Positions 42,618 through 51,522 of a stretch of 64,000 bases of DNA are shown here, piece after piece. The notes beneath the pieces were generated by a model that did no database searches, was not told the DNA's origin, and saw only the letters and a list, made by a program, of their open reading frames with translations. The position numbers and the translations under genes are program-made. The DNA is taken from positions 2,755,001 to 2,819,000 of the forward strand of contig NZ_BSDR01000001.1 in NCBI RefSeq assembly GCF_027925305.1, read 5' to 3'. This stretch comes from Desulforhabdus amnigena. GTDB lineage: Bacteria > Desulfobacterota > Syntrophobacteria > Syntrophobacterales > Syntrophobacteraceae. Position 1 is the first letter of the stretch. Each line of letters opens with the position of its first letter.

Positions 42618-44120
42618 CTAGCGGATTTTCAACCCCAGGAGATCCGCCACGGATTTGGCCGTATATTCCACAAAAGTTTTGAATTCCTCTGGATCCAGGG
42701 GTTTTCCCTGCCCTGGACTCGGTACGCTCTCGGGAGGAGAGACCAGCACCGGGGCATTTTGCAGTTCTTTTTTGGGAACCACCTCAAATTCCGGCTCGAA
42801 ACGGTCTGAAAAATATTTTTCCTGGAATACTGCAAATTTGAGAGCATGCGCCGTAGCATCCAGGACGGCGATACGATCATCCGAAATGATCTTTCCCTGA
42901 ACCGCTTTACGAATTCCCGCCAGGCATTCCCCTCCCTGAGTACAGGAGATATGGCCATTGCGGTTGGCCATGAGCATGGCATCCATGATTTCCTGTTCGC
43001 TCACTTCCAATACCTGGACTGCATCCTCCCCGGCCAGCTCCCGGTACTGCTCCACGAGCTTCACCACCCGCGGCATGGATACGGGATTTCCTATCATGGC
43101 GGCCTGGGCCACACTGGGGCGGACCGTCACCGGACGGAATTGCCGCTTTTGGGGCTGCGCCTCGAGATAATAGAGGTAGACGGGATTGGCGTGTTCCGAT
43201 TGAACCCCAATGATGGTTGGGAGCGAAGCAATGATTCCCAGGTCAAAGAGCTTCAGAAACCCTTGTAAAACAGCCGTTATGTTGCCGGCATTCCCAATGG
43301 GAACCACCACGACCAGGTTGCCCACTTCGTAATCGAACGCCTGGGCGATTTCGTAGCTGTAGGATTCCTGCCCCAGAATGCGCCAGGCATTCTTGGAATT
43401 CATGAGAGCAACGGAAAAATTTTCAGAGAGGTATTCGACAATCTTCATGCAGTCGTCAAAAACACCCGGAATTTCTATGACCTTCGCTCCACTTCCCAGA
43501 GGTTGCCCCAATTGCTGGGGGGTCACCTTTCCATGAGGCAAAAGCACCGCAGACTTCACTCCATCTACAAGATAGGAGGCATAAAGAGCGGCGGCGGCGG
43601 AGGTATCCCCCGTCGAGGCGCAGATGGCCAGGACATCCGACATGCCGCGATTTCGAATCAGATAATTGAGATAACTGAAGGCGCTTGCCATTCCCCTGTC
43701 TTTAAAAGAGGCGCTGGGGTTTTGTCCGTCGTTTTTATAATGAAAAGGAATCCCCACCCATTGCACCAGGCGTTGGTTGGCGGCCACAACGGGAGTATGT
43801 CCTTCGCCGAGGCAAATGATGGAATCGAGGGGCATCATGGAACCGATCAGTTCATGGTAGCGATAGATACCTCGAAGTGCGGGAAGGGTCGACATGCTTC
43901 GATAGTCGAAAATCTTTCTCCACATGGAACCGGGGATGGCCTTGAGGCGTTCCCATTCCCTGTCTTTTATCATTAGAACACTTTTACATTCGGGACACGT
44001 ATAGAGAAGCTTCTCGATTCCATATTCTCCTTTACACCCGGAACACTCGTAGATGTATTTTCCACTGGGTGTCGGCACCAGATAAGGCTGCATCTCCAAT
44101 GGAAACTGCTCTGTTTTCAT
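42618..44120 (-). CDS. thrC: Threonine synthase
   Basis: A 500-residue PLP enzyme converting O-phosphohomoserine to threonine. An N-terminal zinc ribbon (CSGC and CPEC, about 26-52) typical of the archaeal/delta type leads into GEGHTPVV, NPSASFKDRGMA with the PLP lysine (about residue 141), ASTGDTSAAAALYAS and GNAGNITAVLQGF. After about residue 440 a Pro-rich extension (LVSPPESVPSPGQGKPLDPE) leads to a final helix, unlike the shortest family members. Start ATG 44120. Divergent from lpxC. Confidence 0.9.
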   Translation of the reverse strand: MKTEQFPLEMQPYLVPTPSGKYIYECSGCKGEYGIEKLLYTCPECKSVLMIKDREWERLKAIPGSMWRKIFDYRSMSTLPALRGIYRYHELIGSMMPLDSIICLGEGHTPVVAANQRLVQWVGIPFHYKNDGQNPSASFKDRGMASAFSYLNYLIRNRGMSDVLAICASTGDTSAAAALYASYLVDGVKSAVLLPHGKVTPQQLGQPLGSGAKVIEIPGVFDDCMKIVEYLSENFSVALMNSKNAWRILGQESYSYEIAQAFDYEVGNLVVVVPIGNAGNITAVLQGFLKLFDLGIIASLPTIIGVQSEHANPVYLYYLEAQPQKRQFRPVTVRPSVAQAAMIGNPVSMPRVVKLVEQYRELAGEDAVQVLEVSEQEIMDAMLMANRNGHISCTQGGECLAGIRKAVQGKIISDDRIAVLDATAHALKFAVFQEKYFSDRFEPEFEVVPKKELQNAPVLVSPPESVPSPGQGKPLDPEEFKTFVEYTAKSVADLLGLKIR

Positions 44121-44497
44121 GGGTTATAACTCCCGTTGCTCTTGCAATTTTCATCAAGTGGTACTGAATCCCACATTCCATTTTCACTTTCATCGTCTGT
44201 TTACGGAGTACATCGGTCCAATATTCCATATCAGGCACTCAAGATCAATGTCGCAATCCCCGTCATCAAAATTTTCGTCCGGATTGTTGCAAAAAAAATA
44301 CACATCCCGATTTTTTGTTTCTTTTATACAACACTTACCGGAGCATTTCATACCATCTGCGGCTTGACCTTCCAATGAAATTTCTGTAAAAGAGCTTTGA
44401 AAAACAGCTGCTTCCGGCAAAAAGAAAAAGAGTTTCTAAAAACACAGCTGTTGGCACAATCAGTGCTTCACCTGCCTGACCGAGGAGGAAAAGGGGC
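44121..44497. other. Divergent thrC/lpxC intergenic region
   Basis: 377 bases. It contains a sigma-54-like site before lpxC (44451-44467). On the minus strand a 53-codon frame at 44190-44351 encodes a Cys-rich peptide starting MKCSGKCCIKET. That frame has no convincing ribosome binding site and is reported only as a possibility. Confidence 0.35.
44451..44467 (+). promoter_or_regulatory. Candidate sigma-54 (-24/-12) promoter of lpxC
   Basis: TTGGCACAATCAGTGCT has GG (44453-44454) and GC (44465-44466) 10 bases apart, close to TTGGCACG-N4-TTGCT. The predicted start of transcription would give a leader of about 20 bases to GTG 44498, enough for the GAGGAGG site. Confidence 0.5.
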
Positions 44498-45445
44498 GTG
44501 AATTATAAATTTTGCAGACAACGCACTACCGAACGCGAGGTGCGGTGTAAGGGGATAGGTTTGCATTCCGGCGCAAAGGTTTCCATGAAATTGAAACCTG
44601 CGCCTGCAAACTACGGGGTCAGATTTCGCAGAGTGGACATGTCCGGTTCCCCGACCATCATCGCACACTATCACCATGTAGTGGATACCATGCTGGCTAC
44701 CCGCATCGGGTTCAACGGCGTCACGGTTTCCACTGTTGAACATCTGATGGCCGCATTGCTGGGAAGTGGCGTAGATAATGTGCTGGTTGAGCTGGACGGA
44801 CCGGAAGTTCCCATATTCGACGGCAGTGCCGCTCATTATCTTGACCTCGTCCAGGAAGCCGGAACGAGGGAGCAGGGGGTTCCCTGCCAGTATCTCAAAA
44901 TCGAGAGGCCGTTTTACGTGCAGGAAGGGGATTCCTATATAAAGGCAGTCCCTTCGGAGCATCTCCGTGTCCGCTACACCATCGATTTCCCTCATCGCCT
45001 GGTGGGCCGCCAGGAGTATTCCTGGGACTTCGATACCGACACCTTCCGCAAGGACATCGCCAGGGCCAGAACTTTCGGCTTCCTCAAGGACGTCCAAAAG
45101 CTTCAAAGCATGGGGCTGGCTCAAGGGGGTTCTCTTGACAATGCCGTCGTTTTCGACGACTACAGGATTCTGAATCGGGACGGCTTCCGCTATTCCAACG
45201 AATGTGTTCGGCACAAGATCCTGGATTTTGTGGGCGATCTGGCTCTGACGGGAATGCGCATGGTCGGCAATTTTGAGGTGCATAAGGCGGGGCATGCCCT
45301 GCACAATCGCTTTCTGAAGCAGCTCATGACCAAGCCCGGATATTTCACAGTCCTGACCCCCGCAGCCATTCCCACTTGTTTTTTTCCATCCGCTGCAATT
45401 CCGACCTTCCTGGATCCCTTGCAGCAGGTGGTCAAACCTCTCTAA
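44498..45445 (+). CDS. lpxC: UDP-3-O-acyl-N-acetylglucosamine deacetylase LpxC
   Basis: A 315-residue zinc deacetylase that commits acyl-UDP-GlcNAc to lipid A synthesis; it shows the cell has an LPS outer membrane. All catalytic features are visible: STVEHLMAALLG (Glu and zinc His), RHKILDFVGDL (zinc His and Asp), KAGHALHNRFL (catalytic His) and the GIGLHSG N-terminus. The start is GTG 44498, behind GAGGAGG; no ATG start is available nearby. It precedes the DUF4390-ntrYX cluster by 380 bases that contain repeats. Confidence 0.95.
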   Translation: MNYKFCRQRTTEREVRCKGIGLHSGAKVSMKLKPAPANYGVRFRRVDMSGSPTIIAHYHHVVDTMLATRIGFNGVTVSTVEHLMAALLGSGVDNVLVELDGPEVPIFDGSAAHYLDLVQEAGTREQGVPCQYLKIERPFYVQEGDSYIKAVPSEHLRVRYTIDFPHRLVGRQEYSWDFDTDTFRKDIARARTFGFLKDVQKLQSMGLAQGGSLDNAVVFDDYRILNRDGFRYSNECVRHKILDFVGDLALTGMRMVGNFEVHKAGHALHNRFLKQLMTKPGYFTVLTPAAIPTCFFPSAAIPTFLDPLQQVVKPL

Positions 45446-45446
45446 C

Positions 45447-45560
45447 TTGACATTGTCGGATTTCATCTGAACCACGGAGACACGGAGAACACAGAGATTT
45501 CATTGGGAAGGTTTTTCTCTGTGCCCTCTGTATCTCTGTGGTTGATGTGACAAATGTCGC
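45447..45560 (-). repeat. Family A palindromic repeat, copy 2
   Basis: Starts 2 bases after the lpxC stop. Ends are TTGACATTGTCGG and TGTGACAAATGTCGC (one extra A in the second), with CCACGGAGACACGGAGAACA and CTGTGCCCTCTGTATCTCTG as inner arms. Same orientation as copy 1. The adjoining GAACCTATCC matches sequence beside the solo end at 40426-40451. Confidence 0.85.
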
Positions 45561-45599
45561 GCTCAGAACCTATCCGGAAATCTCTTGTGGACTTTGGAA

Positions 45600-45640
45600 C
45601 ACCCCCTTTAGTCCCCTTCGAGGAGGGAAGTGAAGGGGTG
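45600..45640. repeat. CCCTTTAGTCCCCTTCG-type dispersed hairpin, copy 2
   Basis: The ACACCCCCTTTAGTCCCCTT arm and the GAAGGGGTG arm pair. Related to the unit at 19622-19660. It lies in the 380-base gap between lpxC and DUF4390, which holds no gene. Confidence 0.45.
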
Positions 45641-45664
45641 TGTTCGCTGCCGCGGAAGGATTTA

Positions 45665-45689
45665 TCTGGTCTGCGTAATCTGCGGATCC
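45665..45689. repeat. CTGCGTAATCTGCGGAT-type dispersed repeat, copy 1
   Basis: TCTGGTCTGCGTAATCTGCG belongs to the known 'CGCAGATTACGCAGAT' class. A second copy, in inverted orientation, lies at 57165-57195. Confidence 0.4.
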
Positions 45690-45827
45690 AGCCCGATTTT
45701 CATCAAACCAGCCGCTTCCCCTCCGTTTGGAAAGAGCGGGATCAGAAACTCCTTGTCATCCGTTCCTCCATTGGCTAGAATTCTCCCCACGCCGAATTCA
45801 AATCCCATAATGCAAGCTTTTTAAATC

Positions 45828-46403
45828 ATGGCAAAAAAAACGCCCTTATCCCTTTCATGCTGTCTGTGCGCCCTTTATATCGGCTTTCTAGCGGGACCCG
45901 CCATGGCCAAGAATAAAGCCGATATCGTGGACATTGCCGTCACTATGCAGAGAAAGAATCTGGAAGTGAGCTTCAAAATTGAAAACTGTTTCACTCCCAA
46001 AATGGAAGAAGCCATCGGTAACGGCGTTCCCACCACTTTTCGCATACGCTTGATTCTGGAAAAGCCTGGAATTCCCTTCCTGCGATCACAGTATTTGAAC
46101 ATCGTTCTCGAGCGAACGATCAAGTATGACCGGCTCGAGAATGAATACCGCGTCGAACTCCAGGAACATCCAGATCGTTTGCGCACCACAAAAGACCTTG
46201 AAGAAGCCAAAGAATGGATGAGCTCCGTGGAAGATCTTCCCCTGATCCCCCTGTGGCGATTGCAGGAAGGTCAAACCTACCAGCTCCGGATGAAGGCCGA
46301 GCTCTCGAAAGTTCACCTTCCCCTCTTTTTCCGCTATATTTTTTTCTTTGTCTCGCTGTGGGACTTTGAAACCGATTGGCAAAAAATCACTTTTTCACCT
46401 TAA
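45828..46403 (+). CDS. DUF4390 secreted protein of the ntrYX cluster
   Basis: A 191-residue protein with an N-terminal signal sequence (LSCCLCALYIGFLAGPAMA, cleavage at about residue 27) and a beta-rich mature part that fits DUF4390. It is 9 bases upstream of the NtrY-like kinase gene, and the linkage is conserved in related bacteria as I recall it. A role as the periplasmic partner or sensor for the kinase is inferred from position. A second hydrophobic stretch near the C-terminus (LPLFFRYIFFFVSLW) could touch the membrane. Confidence 0.82.
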   Translation: MAKKTPLSLSCCLCALYIGFLAGPAMAKNKADIVDIAVTMQRKNLEVSFKIENCFTPKMEEAIGNGVPTTFRIRLILEKPGIPFLRSQYLNIVLERTIKYDRLENEYRVELQEHPDRLRTTKDLEEAKEWMSSVEDLPLIPLWRLQEGQTYQLRMKAELSKVHLPLFFRYIFFFVSLWDFETDWQKITFSP

Positions 46404-46412
46404 GTCAAAGCC

Positions 46413-48623
46413 ATGACCTCATCCCCCACATCGTCCAAAATCAAACGCCGCAAGCAAGAGCGATTTTGGGTGACTTTCGTTTTTATTCTCATCATCTTTT
46501 TCGGATTCCTGGAAGGGTGGTTCTTTCAGCTTCAGCCCGAACTCCCCCTCTTCGGCAATATCTTCCTCTTTGGACTCATCAACCTGAATGTCATCCTGTT
46601 GCTCCTTCTCGCCTACCTGGTGCTGCGCAACATCGTCAAACTGATCTTCGAACGAAAGCGCAACATTCTCGGCCACAAACTGCGAACGCGCCTCGTTATC
46701 GCCTTCGTGGGACTCACCTTCATTCCCACACTGCCTCTCTTCTGGCTGGCCACACAATTCATTTTCTCCAGCCTGGACTACTGGTTCAGCCATCAGGTGG
46801 AGCAATCCCTGGAGCAGTCGGTGGCCCTGGCCAAAGATTACCTGGAACAGGAAAAAAAAGACCTTATCTTCGACAGCCTGACACTTCGAGAGGAATGGCT
46901 CAAATCTCCCCTTTCGCCGGATATCGAAGAAGAAAAACCAGCGGCAGCGCTTCTCGGCCGATACCACCTGGATGGAATTTTTCTAGCGGATTCCCAGGGG
47001 AAAATGCTCCGGCAGGTCCAAAGCGGGCCATTGTCGCGGAACAATCCTGAGCTGTTGAATCATTCCATTTCAAGAAGAATCACCGCTCCTTCGGAAGTGG
47101 AAACCATCACTCTGGAGGACGGGGCCGAAGGGTTGGTCACTCGGATTGAACTTCCCCCGGGGGACCTTTCCGGGCTCGAGGCCGGGGGCAGTCTGATCCT
47201 GCTTCGCACTCTGCCTCCCAGCATTACGGAAAAATTGGGCGCCATCACCAAGGGCTATGAAGACTATCTCCAACTCAAAATGCTTCACATTCCTCTCAAG
47301 CAAACCCACTTCATTACCTTTTCCATCGTCACGCTCCTGGTCATTTTCGCAGCCATCTGGTTTGGATTTTCGCTGGCCAAGAACATCACGACGCCCATCC
47401 AGGCCCTCGTCTCCGCCACTCAACACATTGCCGAGGGTGAATTCAACATCCGGCTCATACCGGAACGGCAGGACGAAATCGGAATGTTGATGACTTCCTT
47501 CAATAAGATGGTGGGCGACCTGCGCGAAAGCCGGGAACAGTTGGCCAATGCCTGTAAGGCGCTACAGCAAAGCAACCTGGAACTGGAAGACCGCCGGCGC
47601 TACATGGAGATCGTGCTCAAAGACATTGCCGCTGGCGTGGTCAGCGTGGATGCAGAGGGAAGGATCATGACCATGAACAAATCCGCCGAATCGACTTTCG
47701 GGCTCCAGGCGGACCAAACCCGAGGACGCCTCTATTCGGAATTTCTCCAGCCGGCGCACATGGAGATCGTTCATTCTTTCCTCGACCAATACCGCAAGAA
47801 TCGGCAGATCAATTTTCAGCAGCAAGTTCAGGTGATGATGGGCAGCCGGCCCATGGTCCTGCTCATCAAGGTGTCTGTTTTGCGAGACGAACGGGATCGG
47901 TACATGGGGGTTGTAGTGGTCCTCGACGACCTGACAGACCTGGAAAAAGCACAGCGCATGGCCGCATGGCGAGAAGTCGCCCGCCGGATCGCTCATGAAA
48001 TCAAGAACCCTCTGACCCCTATTCGCCTGTGCGCACAACGGCTTCGAAGACGCTACCTGGAACAGATTCATGAGCAAGCTCCGGTCTTCGATGAATGCAC
48101 GGCAACGATCATTGAGCAGGTTGACCGCATGAAGCAGCTCGTGGACGAATTTTCCAAATTCGCCAGGCTTCCCCGCGTTCAGCCGGTCCCTTGCAATTTA
48201 TCGGAAATCGTTGAAGAGGGTATCGCCCTCTACAGGCATACCCATCCGAATGTTTCCTTCCTACTGGAAGAAAAGAACAGGATCCCTCCGGTCAATCTCG
48301 ACCGCAATCAGTTCAAACAAGTGATGATCAATCTTCTGGAAAACGCTCTGCACGCCCTGGATGGACAGAATGGCTCCATAACCCTGCGGCTCTTTTTTGA
48401 CCCGGCCCTGAAAATCGTGCGTCTCGAATGCGCCGATACGGGGCACGGCCTCTCCCCGGAAGACAAACTTCGAATGTTTGAACCGTATTATTCCACCAAG
48501 GAAAAGGGAACCGGACTGGGACTGGCCATTGTGTCGAGCATCGTGTCCGACCACAATGGCTTTGTGAGAGTGCGTGACAATACCCCTCAAGGAACGGTCA
48601 TCATCATTGAATTACCTGGGTGA
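46413..48623 (+). CDS. NtrY-like sensor histidine kinase
   Basis: A 736-residue membrane histidine kinase. Transmembrane helices lie at about residues 18-36, 47-70 and 95-115; a large extracytoplasmic loop of about 170 residues ends at a fourth helix (about 293-318). It continues with HAMP (about 318-370), PAS (about 390-490), a HisKA with AHEIKNPLTPIRL (about 527-539) and an HATPase with GTGLGLAIV. The order and length match NtrY. It is 9 bases after DUF4390, and the NtrX-like regulator gene follows by 117 bases. The loop is the likely sensing site; the ligand is unknown. Confidence 0.92.
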   Translation: MTSSPTSSKIKRRKQERFWVTFVFILIIFFGFLEGWFFQLQPELPLFGNIFLFGLINLNVILLLLLAYLVLRNIVKLIFERKRNILGHKLRTRLVIAFVGLTFIPTLPLFWLATQFIFSSLDYWFSHQVEQSLEQSVALAKDYLEQEKKDLIFDSLTLREEWLKSPLSPDIEEEKPAAALLGRYHLDGIFLADSQGKMLRQVQSGPLSRNNPELLNHSISRRITAPSEVETITLEDGAEGLVTRIELPPGDLSGLEAGGSLILLRTLPPSITEKLGAITKGYEDYLQLKMLHIPLKQTHFITFSIVTLLVIFAAIWFGFSLAKNITTPIQALVSATQHIAEGEFNIRLIPERQDEIGMLMTSFNKMVGDLRESREQLANACKALQQSNLELEDRRRYMEIVLKDIAAGVVSVDAEGRIMTMNKSAESTFGLQADQTRGRLYSEFLQPAHMEIVHSFLDQYRKNRQINFQQQVQVMMGSRPMVLLIKVSVLRDERDRYMGVVVVLDDLTDLEKAQRMAAWREVARRIAHEIKNPLTPIRLCAQRLRRRYLEQIHEQAPVFDECTATIIEQVDRMKQLVDEFSKFARLPRVQPVPCNLSEIVEEGIALYRHTHPNVSFLLEEKNRIPPVNLDRNQFKQVMINLLENALHALDGQNGSITLRLFFDPALKIVRLECADTGHGLSPEDKLRMFEPYYSTKEKGTGLGLAIVSSIVSDHNGFVRVRDNTPQGTVIIIELPG

Positions 48624-48740
48624 CAGAATTCGATGGACCTCGATGCGCCGTTTTAAGACAGCGGCTTTCAGGAGAAGCATTTTTCCAATATGAATTCCCC
48701 CCTGTGTCAGCCTCGGAAGGGGGCCTTGCGAAAGGAAAAA

Positions 48741-50135
48741 ATGAGAAATGCCATGAAATCGAAGATCCTGATAGTGGATGATGAAATCAGTATTCTGCAA
48801 TCCCTCCGGGGGATTCTCGAAGACGAAGGCTACAGGGTAAGTGTGGCAACTTCCGGGGAGGAATCCCTGGAAACTGTCCGAAAAGACTTTCCCGATCTTG
48901 TGTTGCTGGACGTCTGGATGCCAGGCATGGACGGACTCACGGTTCTGCAGGAGCTGAAGCATTCCTTTCCTCAGCTTCCCGTCATCATCATTTCAGGGCA
49001 CGGAAATATCGAAACGGCCGTCAAGGCGACCCGCATGGGGGCATTCGATTTTGTCGAGAAACCGCTCTCCCTGGAACGGATGCTGGTTTCCATTCAAAAC
49101 GCTCTCGAATTCGAGAGGCTGGCCGAAGAAAATCGCATTTGGCGACAAAAGGCCACCGGGCGCAACCATATCACGGGAAAGAGTCCCGCCATAGAAAAGC
49201 TGCGGGCGGAAATTCTTAAGGCTGCCCCCACCAACGCTACGGTGCTCATCACGGGAGAAAACGGGACGGGCAAGGAACTGGTGGCCCGAATGATTCATGC
49301 CCGGAGCCTGCGTAACCATCGCCCCATGACGGAGGTCAACTGCGCGGCAATCCCTGAAGAACTCATCGAAAGCGAACTCTTCGGCCACGAAAGAGGAGCC
49401 TTCACGGGGGCCCATGAACGGAGGCGTGGTAAATTTGACACAGCCAATGGGGGCACTCTGTTTTTGGACGAGATCGGAGACATGAGCCTCCGGACCCAGG
49501 CAAAAATCCTCAGAATCATTCAGGAACAAGTCTTTGAACGCATAGGTGGAACCAGACCCGTCAAGGTGGATGTCCGACTGGTCGCAGCCACCAACAAGGA
49601 TCTGCGCAAAGAGATAGAGGCGGGGCGCTTCCGCCAGGACCTCTACTATCGCCTCAATGTCATTCCCATCCATGCGCCACCTCTGCGTGAAAGGCTTGAA
49701 GACATCTCATTGCTGGTGGAAGACTTTGTCGATGAAATGGCCAACGAGAGCGCCATGGGGCGCAAACAAATCGCTTCGGAGGTCATCACACTGCTGCAGC
49801 AATATTCCTGGCCGGGAAATGTGAGGGAATTGAGAAACTTCATAGAACGTCTGATCATTATGACGCCGGGGCAGGTGATCCGGCCGAAGGATATGCCGCA
49901 GGACTTTCTGGCGCAGCTTTCAAAACCGCTTCGTCAGCACGACCATTTCCAGTATTCCACCCTCAAAGAAGCCCGATGTTCCTTTGAAAAGGAATACCTT
50001 CTTCGAAAGCTGGAAGAGCACGCCTGGAATATTTCTTCGACGGCCGTCCAGATAGGGATAGAGCGCAGCCATTTGTACCGCAAAATGAAGGCCCTGGGCA
50101 TCCGTGAAAACAATGCGGCTCGCCCCATGCGCTGA
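48741..50135 (+). CDS. NtrC-family sigma-54 response regulator (NtrX-like)
   Basis: A 464-residue regulator with a receiver domain (phospho-acceptor in LVLLDVWMPGMDG, about residue 55), a sigma-54 AAA+ domain (GENGTGKELV Walker A, GAFTGA sigma-54 contact loop, GTLFLDEIGDMS Walker B, about 140-375) and a C-terminal Fis-type helix-turn-helix (WNISSTAVQIGIERSHLYRK). AAAGGA lies 6 bases before ATG 48741; an ATG at 48753 is also possible. It forms a two-component pair with the kinase upstream. Its targets are sigma-54 promoters, of which two candidates are visible in this window. Confidence 0.93.
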   Translation: MRNAMKSKILIVDDEISILQSLRGILEDEGYRVSVATSGEESLETVRKDFPDLVLLDVWMPGMDGLTVLQELKHSFPQLPVIIISGHGNIETAVKATRMGAFDFVEKPLSLERMLVSIQNALEFERLAEENRIWRQKATGRNHITGKSPAIEKLRAEILKAAPTNATVLITGENGTGKELVARMIHARSLRNHRPMTEVNCAAIPEELIESELFGHERGAFTGAHERRRGKFDTANGGTLFLDEIGDMSLRTQAKILRIIQEQVFERIGGTRPVKVDVRLVAATNKDLRKEIEAGRFRQDLYYRLNVIPIHAPPLRERLEDISLLVEDFVDEMANESAMGRKQIASEVITLLQQYSWPGNVRELRNFIERLIIMTPGQVIRPKDMPQDFLAQLSKPLRQHDHFQYSTLKEARCSFEKEYLLRKLEEHAWNISSTAVQIGIERSHLYRKMKALGIRENNAARPMR

Positions 50136-50231
50136 ACCCGGGCGCTGCCTTTTCCGCCGTCGAATCCCTCAACAGGGAGAAATGAAAGGATATGCATTTT
50201 TCAAAATAAAGATTGCCGAAAAGAATGCATC

Positions 50232-50260
50232 TTGACAGTTTTCCAGATAGGTGCTAGTTA
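50232..50260 (+). promoter_or_regulatory. Promoter of the tRNA-Pro gene
   Basis: TTGACA (50232-50237), a 17-base spacer and TAGTTA (50255-50260) lie just before the tRNA start. Confidence 0.65.
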
Positions 50261-50274
50261 TGCATCCACGTTGT

Positions 50275-50352
50275 CGGGACGTGGCGCAGACTGGTTAGCG
50301 CGCTTGCTTGGGGTGCAAGAGGGCGGAGGTTCAAATCCTCTCGTCCCGACCA
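50275..50352 (+). tRNA. tRNA-Pro (anticodon GGG)
   Basis: A complete cloverleaf. The acceptor stem CGGGACG pairs with CGTCCCG, and the discriminator A and an encoded CCA follow. The D arm is GCGC/GCGC. The anticodon stem CTTGC/GCAAG has loop TTGGGGT, giving anticodon GGG (reads CCC and CCU). The T arm is GGAGG TTCAAAT CCTCT, with a G-T closing pair as in E. coli tRNA-Pro. The gene has its own promoter and terminator. Confidence 0.97.
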
Positions 50353-50379
50353 TGAAAACGAACAAAACACCCCAGAAAT

Positions 50380-50414
50380 AAAAAAGGGTCTCTCTATTAG
50401 AGAGGCCCTTTTTT
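50380..50414 (+). terminator. Intrinsic terminator after tRNA-Pro
   Basis: AAAAAGGGTCTCTC pairs with GAGAGGCCCTTTTT (one T-G pair) around a TATTA loop, followed by a T-rich run. Confidence 0.9.
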
Positions 50415-50566
50415 ATTCTATATTGCGTTATTATTTATTATTCGTCCTGAAATGGATCACTCCCCTGCATGTAAAGGGGAACCATCTATGAGACCGGCTT
50501 TTCAATCACGGTCTCGAATAGTTTTCGTGAAACAGAACCGATTGAAGGTCATGAACGAGGGAAAAA

Positions 50567-51508
50567 ATGAAACGTAAGTCATTGAGCAAGAGCCACAAGA
50601 TACTATTCCTTGCCGCATTGCTTGTTCTGGCAGGGGTTTTCTCATGGATGGGGAATTCCTTTGCAGATGAATCCGCACCGGCCGCAAATGTGCACGAAAT
50701 TGAGACCACCTTGATCCATGTCGACCAGTATTCGGTCTATGCGCCCAATCTCATTTTTTATTTTGATACACACATGGAAAAACGGAAAAAAGAATCCCTC
50801 ATGAAGACAGCCGACCGGTTGCTCAACAAAAAGGCGGTCATCACATACTCTTCCAAGGGAGACCTCAGCCAGGACAAACACCCTTTGCTCGTTGGAATTG
50901 TCCCCGCAGATGAAAAACCTATTGCGTCCAGTCCCAAAGAACCACGGCGTGTATCGCCAGAATTCGCCGGTGGTGCTCCGGAAAAACCGGTAAAGAACCC
51001 GTCCGGGGAGCAAACAGCCCCGAAAGTCGCTGAACCCGCTGCACCGCAGGCATCTTCAAAACAAACCGTTTTCCAAGAAAAAAAGGAACCCCGAATGCCG
51101 GAACAGTCCCAGACAATCAGCCGGGACGAAGTCACCGCATTCGTACGCCGCCTCTTGGAATTGAATGAAAAGAAAGACCTGTCTGCGGTAATGCCCTTCT
51201 ACGCCGACAAGGTGGATTACTATGACCGGGGTGTTGTCGACAGGGATTACATCAGGCGGGACCTGGGGTATTACTTCAAAAACTGGGACAAGATAAGCAC
51301 CTCTCTCGATGGAGACGTGGTAATGATCGTTCTGGATCAGCCCGACATCAGGGTCGCGAAATTCACCACCGCTTTTTCCGTCCAAAACGACAAGAAATCA
51401 TCCATGGGAAAGACGGAGAATATTTGGAAGCTTCAACGTGTAAACGGTCAACTGAAACTGATCGATGTGAAGCAAAAGATAATCGAGAGACAGTCCTCTG
51501 CTTTTTAG
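50567..51508 (+). CDS. Secreted hypothetical protein with NTF2-like C-terminus
   Basis: A 313-residue exported protein. The signal peptide is KILFLAALLVLAGVFSWMGN, cleaved at about residue 33. A Pro/Lys/Ala-rich linker lies at about residues 115-185. The C-terminal 120 residues (ISRDEVTAFVRRLLELNEKK and following, with FYADKVDYYDRGVVDRDYI) look like an NTF2/SnoaL-like cone domain. GAGGG lies before ATG 50567. It may be a periplasmic ligand-binding or accessory protein; the linker suggests it spans some distance. No specific function is assigned. Confidence 0.72.
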   Translation: MKRKSLSKSHKILFLAALLVLAGVFSWMGNSFADESAPAANVHEIETTLIHVDQYSVYAPNLIFYFDTHMEKRKKESLMKTADRLLNKKAVITYSSKGDLSQDKHPLLVGIVPADEKPIASSPKEPRRVSPEFAGGAPEKPVKNPSGEQTAPKVAEPAAPQASSKQTVFQEKKEPRMPEQSQTISRDEVTAFVRRLLELNEKKDLSAVMPFYADKVDYYDRGVVDRDYIRRDLGYYFKNWDKISTSLDGDVVMIVLDQPDIRVAKFTTAFSVQNDKKSSMGKTENIWKLQRVNGQLKLIDVKQKIIERQSSAF

Positions 51509-51522
51509 AAAACGGGGTCTTT

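Noticed and set aside
44190-44420. Longer 76-residue version of the Cys-rich frame
   Set aside because: It would start at TTG without an RBS; only the ATG-started 53-residue version is worth a second look.
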